Below, in pieces: positions 4,584 to 7,038 of a stretch of 7,038 bases of DNA. The DNA lies in contig CAZMSZ010000387.1 in the NCBI GenBank assembly GCA_964569055.1, positions 1 through 7,038 of the forward strand, written 5' to 3'. Made by a program: the position numbers and the translations under genes. The notes beneath the pieces were generated by a model. That model was not told the origin of the DNA, made no database searches, and saw nothing but the letters and a program-made list of their open reading frames with translations. This DNA comes from JAWLGW01 sp964569055. Its GTDB lineage: Bacteria; Planctomycetota; J058. Position 1 is the first letter of the stretch; each line of letters begins with the position of its first letter.

Positions 4584-6055
4584 GCGGCCCCGGTCGCGCG
4601 CAGGGTCCGCGCCAGCTCGCCCGCGGTGTGGAAGCGGGCCACCGGGTCCTTGGCGAGGGCCTTGAGCACGATCGCCTCGAGCTGCGCGGGGACGGCCTCG
4701 CCGTGCGCCGAGGGCGGCTCGGGGGGCTGGTTGACGACCTTGTCGATGATCGCGAACGAGCTCGGCCCGGTGAACGGCGGTCGTCCGGTCAGCAGGAAGT
4801 AGAGCAGGGCCCCGAGCGCGTAGACGTCGGTCGGCGGGCCGATCCGGCGCTGGTCGCCGAGCGCCTGCTCGGGCGGCATGTAGGAGGGCGTGCCGAGGAT
4901 CTCGCCGGTGTGCGTGAGGTTCTGGGTGGCCGCCCGCCAGCGCGCCAGGCCGAAGTCGCACACCAGCGGCGCGTCGTCCTGCAGCGCCACCAGCACGTTG
5001 GCCGGCTTGAGGTCGCGGTGCACCACGCCGCGCCCGTGGGCGAAGTCCATGGCGTCGCACACGGCGGCGATCAAGCGGACCTGCTCGCCGTGCGCGCGCG
5101 GCTGCTCCTCGCGCCAGCGGGCCAGGTCGCGCCCCTGCACGTAGTCCATGGTGAAGAAGGGCTTGCCCGCCTCGGCCCCGTCGGGCACCACCCCCGCCTC
5201 GTGCACGCGCACGATCCCCGGGTGGTCGAGGGCGTGGGCGAGCGAGACCTCGCGGCGGAAGCGGGCCAGCGCTTCGGAGTGCGCGCCGGTCAGGTGGCTG
5301 AGCACCTTGACCGCCACCAGGGCCCCGTCGGCGCGGCGCGCGCGGTAGACCGCGCCCATGCCGCCGCGTCCCACCGGCGCGAGGATCTCGAGCTCGCCGC
5401 CGATCGAGAACGGCGCGAACTCGGGCTCGCGGGGCGGCTCGGAGCGCCAGGTCTCGCCGAGCGCGTCGCCGGCCGGCAGCGCGGCGGCGATCGGCGAGGC
5501 GGCGAGCGGGTCGGCCAGCTCGACCGTGCGCTCCGCGTCGCCTTCGCCCGAGCTCGGCGGGAGCGGCAGGGGCACCGGCGTGTCGAGCTCGAGGAACGTG
5601 CGGCCGCCGTCCCCGTCGTCCGCGGCGGCGCGCGGCGCCTCGGCTCCGGCCAGGGGGGCGGCCGGGTCCAGCGAGGCCGGCGCCGCGGCCAGCTCGAGGA
5701 ACGTCCCCTTGCCGGTCCGCTCCGGCCCGAGGTCGCCGGGGCGGGCCAGGTAGAGCACACCGCCGCACTCGACGCAGGCCAGGGCTTCCGCCGCGCGCAG
5801 CCCGACGAGCGGCACCCGCCGCCCGCAGCCCGGGCGGCACACCAGCGCGCCGCCCTCCAGCGCGCCGCGCAGCTCGTCGGCCGCGCGGGGCGCGAGGTAG
5901 CCCAGCCGCACGGCGGCCGCCGGGAGGCTCTCCCGACGACCGTGGCTCGCCGCCGCCTCGACCTCGCGCGCGAGCGCCAGCGCGTCGGCGCGGGTCAGGG
6001 CGCCGCGGCCGAGCGCGAGGCGCCCGAAGAGGACGTCGGCATCCTCGAGCGTCAT
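4580..6055 (-). CDS. Soluble Hanks-type Ser/Thr protein kinase with N-terminal zinc-ribbon-like segment
   Basis: The 491-residue protein phosphorylates Ser/Thr on protein substrates. The C-terminal catalytic domain (about 217-486) has every key residue: Gly loop GRGGMGAVY (229-237), Lys250 (VAVK), helix-C Glu269, HRDLKPAN (346-353) with catalytic Asp348, DFGLA (367-371) with metal-binding Asp367, and GTPSYMPPEQ (388-397). N-terminal to it are a helical region (1-70) with two 'G-L' helix pairs, a four-cysteine zinc-ribbon-like segment (C73-x3-C77, C94-x2-C97), and a long Ala/Pro-rich linker (about 105-215) carrying T-F-L-E-L twice and T-V-E-L once. No membrane segment or C-terminal sensor domain exists, so it should be cytoplasmic, unlike common PknB-type kinases with kinase-first order. 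The ATG overlaps the upstream transporter stop (ATGA), and its own stop overlaps the exchanger start (GTGA). Activator and substrates are unknown; the neighbouring exchanger is a candidate by context only. Confidence 0.94.
   Translation of the reverse strand: MTLEDADVLFGRLALGRGALTRADALALAREVEAAASHGRRESLPAAAVRLGYLAPRAADELRGALEGGALVCRPGCGRRVPLVGLRAAEALACVECGGVLYLARPGDLGPERTGKGTFLELAAAPASLDPAAPLAGAEAPRAAADDGDGGRTFLELDTPVPLPLPPSSGEGDAERTVELADPLAASPIAAALPAGDALGETWRSEPPREPEFAPFSIGGELEILAPVGRGGMGAVYRARRADGALVAVKVLSHLTGAHSEALARFRREVSLAHALDHPGIVRVHEAGVVPDGAEAGKPFFTMDYVQGRDLARWREEQPRAHGEQVRLIAAVCDAMDFAHGRGVVHRDLKPANVLVALQDDAPLVCDFGLARWRAATQNLTHTGEILGTPSYMPPEQALGDQRRIGPPTDVYALGALLYFLLTGRPPFTGPSSFAIIDKVVNQPPEPPSAHGEAVPAQLEAIVLKALAKDPVARFHTAGELARTLRATGAA
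5516..5704 (-). repeat. Repeated T-(F-L)-E-L motif in the kinase linker
   Basis: In the kinase, Thr118-Phe-Leu-Glu-Leu and Thr153-Phe-Leu-Glu-Leu are identical pentapeptides, and Thr177-Val-Glu-Leu is a shorter version. The first two are encoded by the same 14 plus-strand bases, AGCTCGAGGAACGT, at 5691-5704 and 5586-5599. The flanks differ. The motifs sit in otherwise low-complexity Ala/Pro linker, so their conservation stands out. They could be autophosphorylation or docking sites; this is inference. Confidence 0.6.
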
Positions 6056-7038
6056 GTTCGGAGTCTAGCCCGCCCGTCCGCCCGGCGCAGCAGCGCCACG
6101 ACCACGACGCTCGCCGCGCCGCCCAGCGCGCACATGAACAGCAGCGGCGCCTCGAGCTCGCCGGTGCGGTCGGCGAGCCAGCCGCCGAGGATCGGCAGCG
6201 CGCCGCCCGCCCCGAGCACCGCCTCGTGGATCCCCGTGCGCAGCCCGCGTCGGCCGGCCTCGTAGTCGAGGCTGTAGAACACCGAGGAGGCGTAGCTCAC
6301 CGCCTGGGCCGAGCCGATCAGGAGCGCGCCGACCAGCGCCAGCGGGAGCCCGCTCGCGAGGTAGAGCAGCCCGAGGCCCGTCGCCGCCAGCGGGGTCGCC
6401 GCGAGCAGCGGTCCTCGCCGGTAGGCCCAGCGCTCGGTCCGATCGAGCGCCACGAAGCCGACCCCTTGCGCGGCGAGGGCCGCGAACAGCAGGGCGCCGG
6501 TCTCGAGCTCGCTCAGGCCGAGCGCCGTGCCGAGCTTGGGGGCGAGCGCCTTGAGCGTGGCGAGCGTCCCCCACAGGCCGAAGTTGGTGACGAGCGCGGC
6601 GATCAGGAAGGCGCGCTTGAGCTCGGGCGGCGTGGCGCTCGGCGGCGTCGGGCCTGGGTGAGGGCCGACGTCCGGAGCGGGGGGGGCGTCGGGCGCCACG
6701 GCCAGCGCGGCCAGCACGACCGTGGCGCTGAGCGCGCCCGCCGCCAGGCAGGCGGGTGGGTGGAGCTCGAACAGCACCCCCGCGGCGAGGAAGCCGAGCG
6801 CCTTGCCCGCGGTCCAGCCGATGTTGAAGAACCGGATCGCGCGGCCGAGGGCGGCGGGGTCGCGCTCGAAGTCGCCGATCCGCGCCTGGAGCGCGGGCCA
6901 GAACAGGGCGTTGGCGAGCGCGAACAGCGTCATGCCGGTGTAGACCACGGCCGGGACGCCGCCCGGGACGGGTAGGCGCGCCGCGACGCCGAGCGGCGCC
7001 TCGGGGGTGCTCCCCGGGGTCAGCTCGATCAGCGCGGC
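6052..7038 (-). CDS. Major facilitator superfamily (MFS)-type transporter (5' partial)
   Basis: The frame is open from the window edge at 7038 to a TGA at 6052-6054, giving 328 visible residues; a GTG at 6948 is internal and the true start lies beyond the window. The protein has about nine or ten hydrophobic segments in two groups separated by a Pro/Asp-rich cytoplasmic-type loop (APDAPPAPDVGPHPGPTPP), the usual MFS halves joined by a central loop. FWPALQARIGDFERDPAALGRAIRFF resembles the conserved stretch of MFS permeases where helix 4 follows a Arg-rich turn, and ILGGWLADRTG near the end resembles the repeated MFS G-x-x-x-D-R motif. The C-terminus is a short basic tail. The stop overlaps the kinase start (ATGA), so it is the first visible gene of that unit. 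The substrate is unknown. Assignment to MFS is by layout and motifs only. Confidence 0.8.
   Translation of the reverse strand, partial: AALIELTPGSTPEAPLGVAARLPVPGGVPAVVYTGMTLFALANALFWPALQARIGDFERDPAALGRAIRFFNIGWTAGKALGFLAAGVLFELHPPACLAAGALSATVVLAALAVAPDAPPAPDVGPHPGPTPPSATPPELKRAFLIAALVTNFGLWGTLATLKALAPKLGTALGLSELETGALLFAALAAQGVGFVALDRTERWAYRRGPLLAATPLAATGLGLLYLASGLPLALVGALLIGSAQAVSYASSVFYSLDYEAGRRGLRTGIHEAVLGAGGALPILGGWLADRTGELEAPLLFMCALGGAASVVVVALLRRADGRARLRT
6062..6067 (-). promoter_or_regulatory. Candidate internal -10 box (TAGACT) before the kinase gene
   Basis: Read on the minus strand, TAGACT lies 6 bases upstream of the kinase ATG, inside the last codons of the upstream transporter gene. 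The spacing is almost the same as TAGAAT before the ABC ATPase. It could start a leaderless kinase-exchanger transcript. No -35 box stands out, and the sequence also encodes Ala-Arg-Leu in the transporter, so chance is possible. Confidence 0.3.

Noticed and set aside
2976..4802. Open frame of about 600 codons on the plus strand
   Set aside because: It runs antisense through the exchanger and kinase genes, is almost entirely Arg/Ala/Gly/Asp low complexity, and shows no domain; high GC makes stop codons rare in shadow frames.
4584..5840. Upstream in-frame extension of the exchanger toward 5840
   Set aside because: The added residues are the out-of-frame shadow of the kinase gene; the hydrophobic exchanger sequence begins exactly at the GTG at 4583 that overlaps the kinase stop.
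4628..6265. Open frame of about 545 codons on the plus strand
   Set aside because: It is the antisense shadow of the kinase and transporter genes, with Arg/Gly/His/Glu-rich sequence and no family motif.

Overview
The window is very GC-rich DNA (visibly around three quarters G+C, with third codon positions almost all G or C) carrying seven protein genes and no RNA gene, insertion sequence or CRISPR array that I can see. The GC content, a Hanks-type Ser/Thr kinase with a zinc-ribbon-like N-terminal segment, apparently leaderless starts and a period-9 'cTTGGCG' intergenic repeat suggest a high-GC environmental bacterium. Planctomycetota is my first guess and Myxococcota an alternative; this is inference and no marker gene settles it.

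Plus strand, left half. The 3' end of a hydrophobic membrane protein gene of unknown function (2-850) is followed by about 320 bases without a gene (851-1173). That gap holds two kinds of short repeat and three arms that could form two mutually exclusive hairpins. Next is a two-gene ABC-2 export operon: an ATPase (1174-2151) and its membrane permease (2148-2954), overlapping by GTGA. A short spacer then carries a recognisable promoter with paired direct repeats abutting its -35 box and the best Shine-Dalgarno site in the window. It drives a small gene for a degenerate receiver-like protein with a very acidic tail (3091-3567).

Minus strand, right half. Three genes are read right to left as one tight unit: an MFS-type transporter whose N-terminus lies outside the window (7038-6052), a soluble Ser/Thr protein kinase (6055-4580), and a sodium/calcium exchanger-family antiporter (4583-3588). 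Both junctions are 4-base stop/start overlaps (ATGA and GTGA), so translational coupling is likely. The exchanger gene meets the receiver-like gene tail to tail with only 20 bases between the stop codons.

How the genes may work together. The ABC pair is an ordinary exporter of unknown substrate. The minus-strand unit is more unusual: a complete kinase between two transporters, with a cation exchanger carrying an acidic cytoplasmic-type loop. Phospho-control of ion transport is a testable idea, not something the sequence proves. I found no clear evidence for a wholly new system. The best leads are the kinase architecture with its repeated T-F-L-E-L motif, its operon with the exchanger, and the three-arm inverted repeat upstream of the ABC operon.
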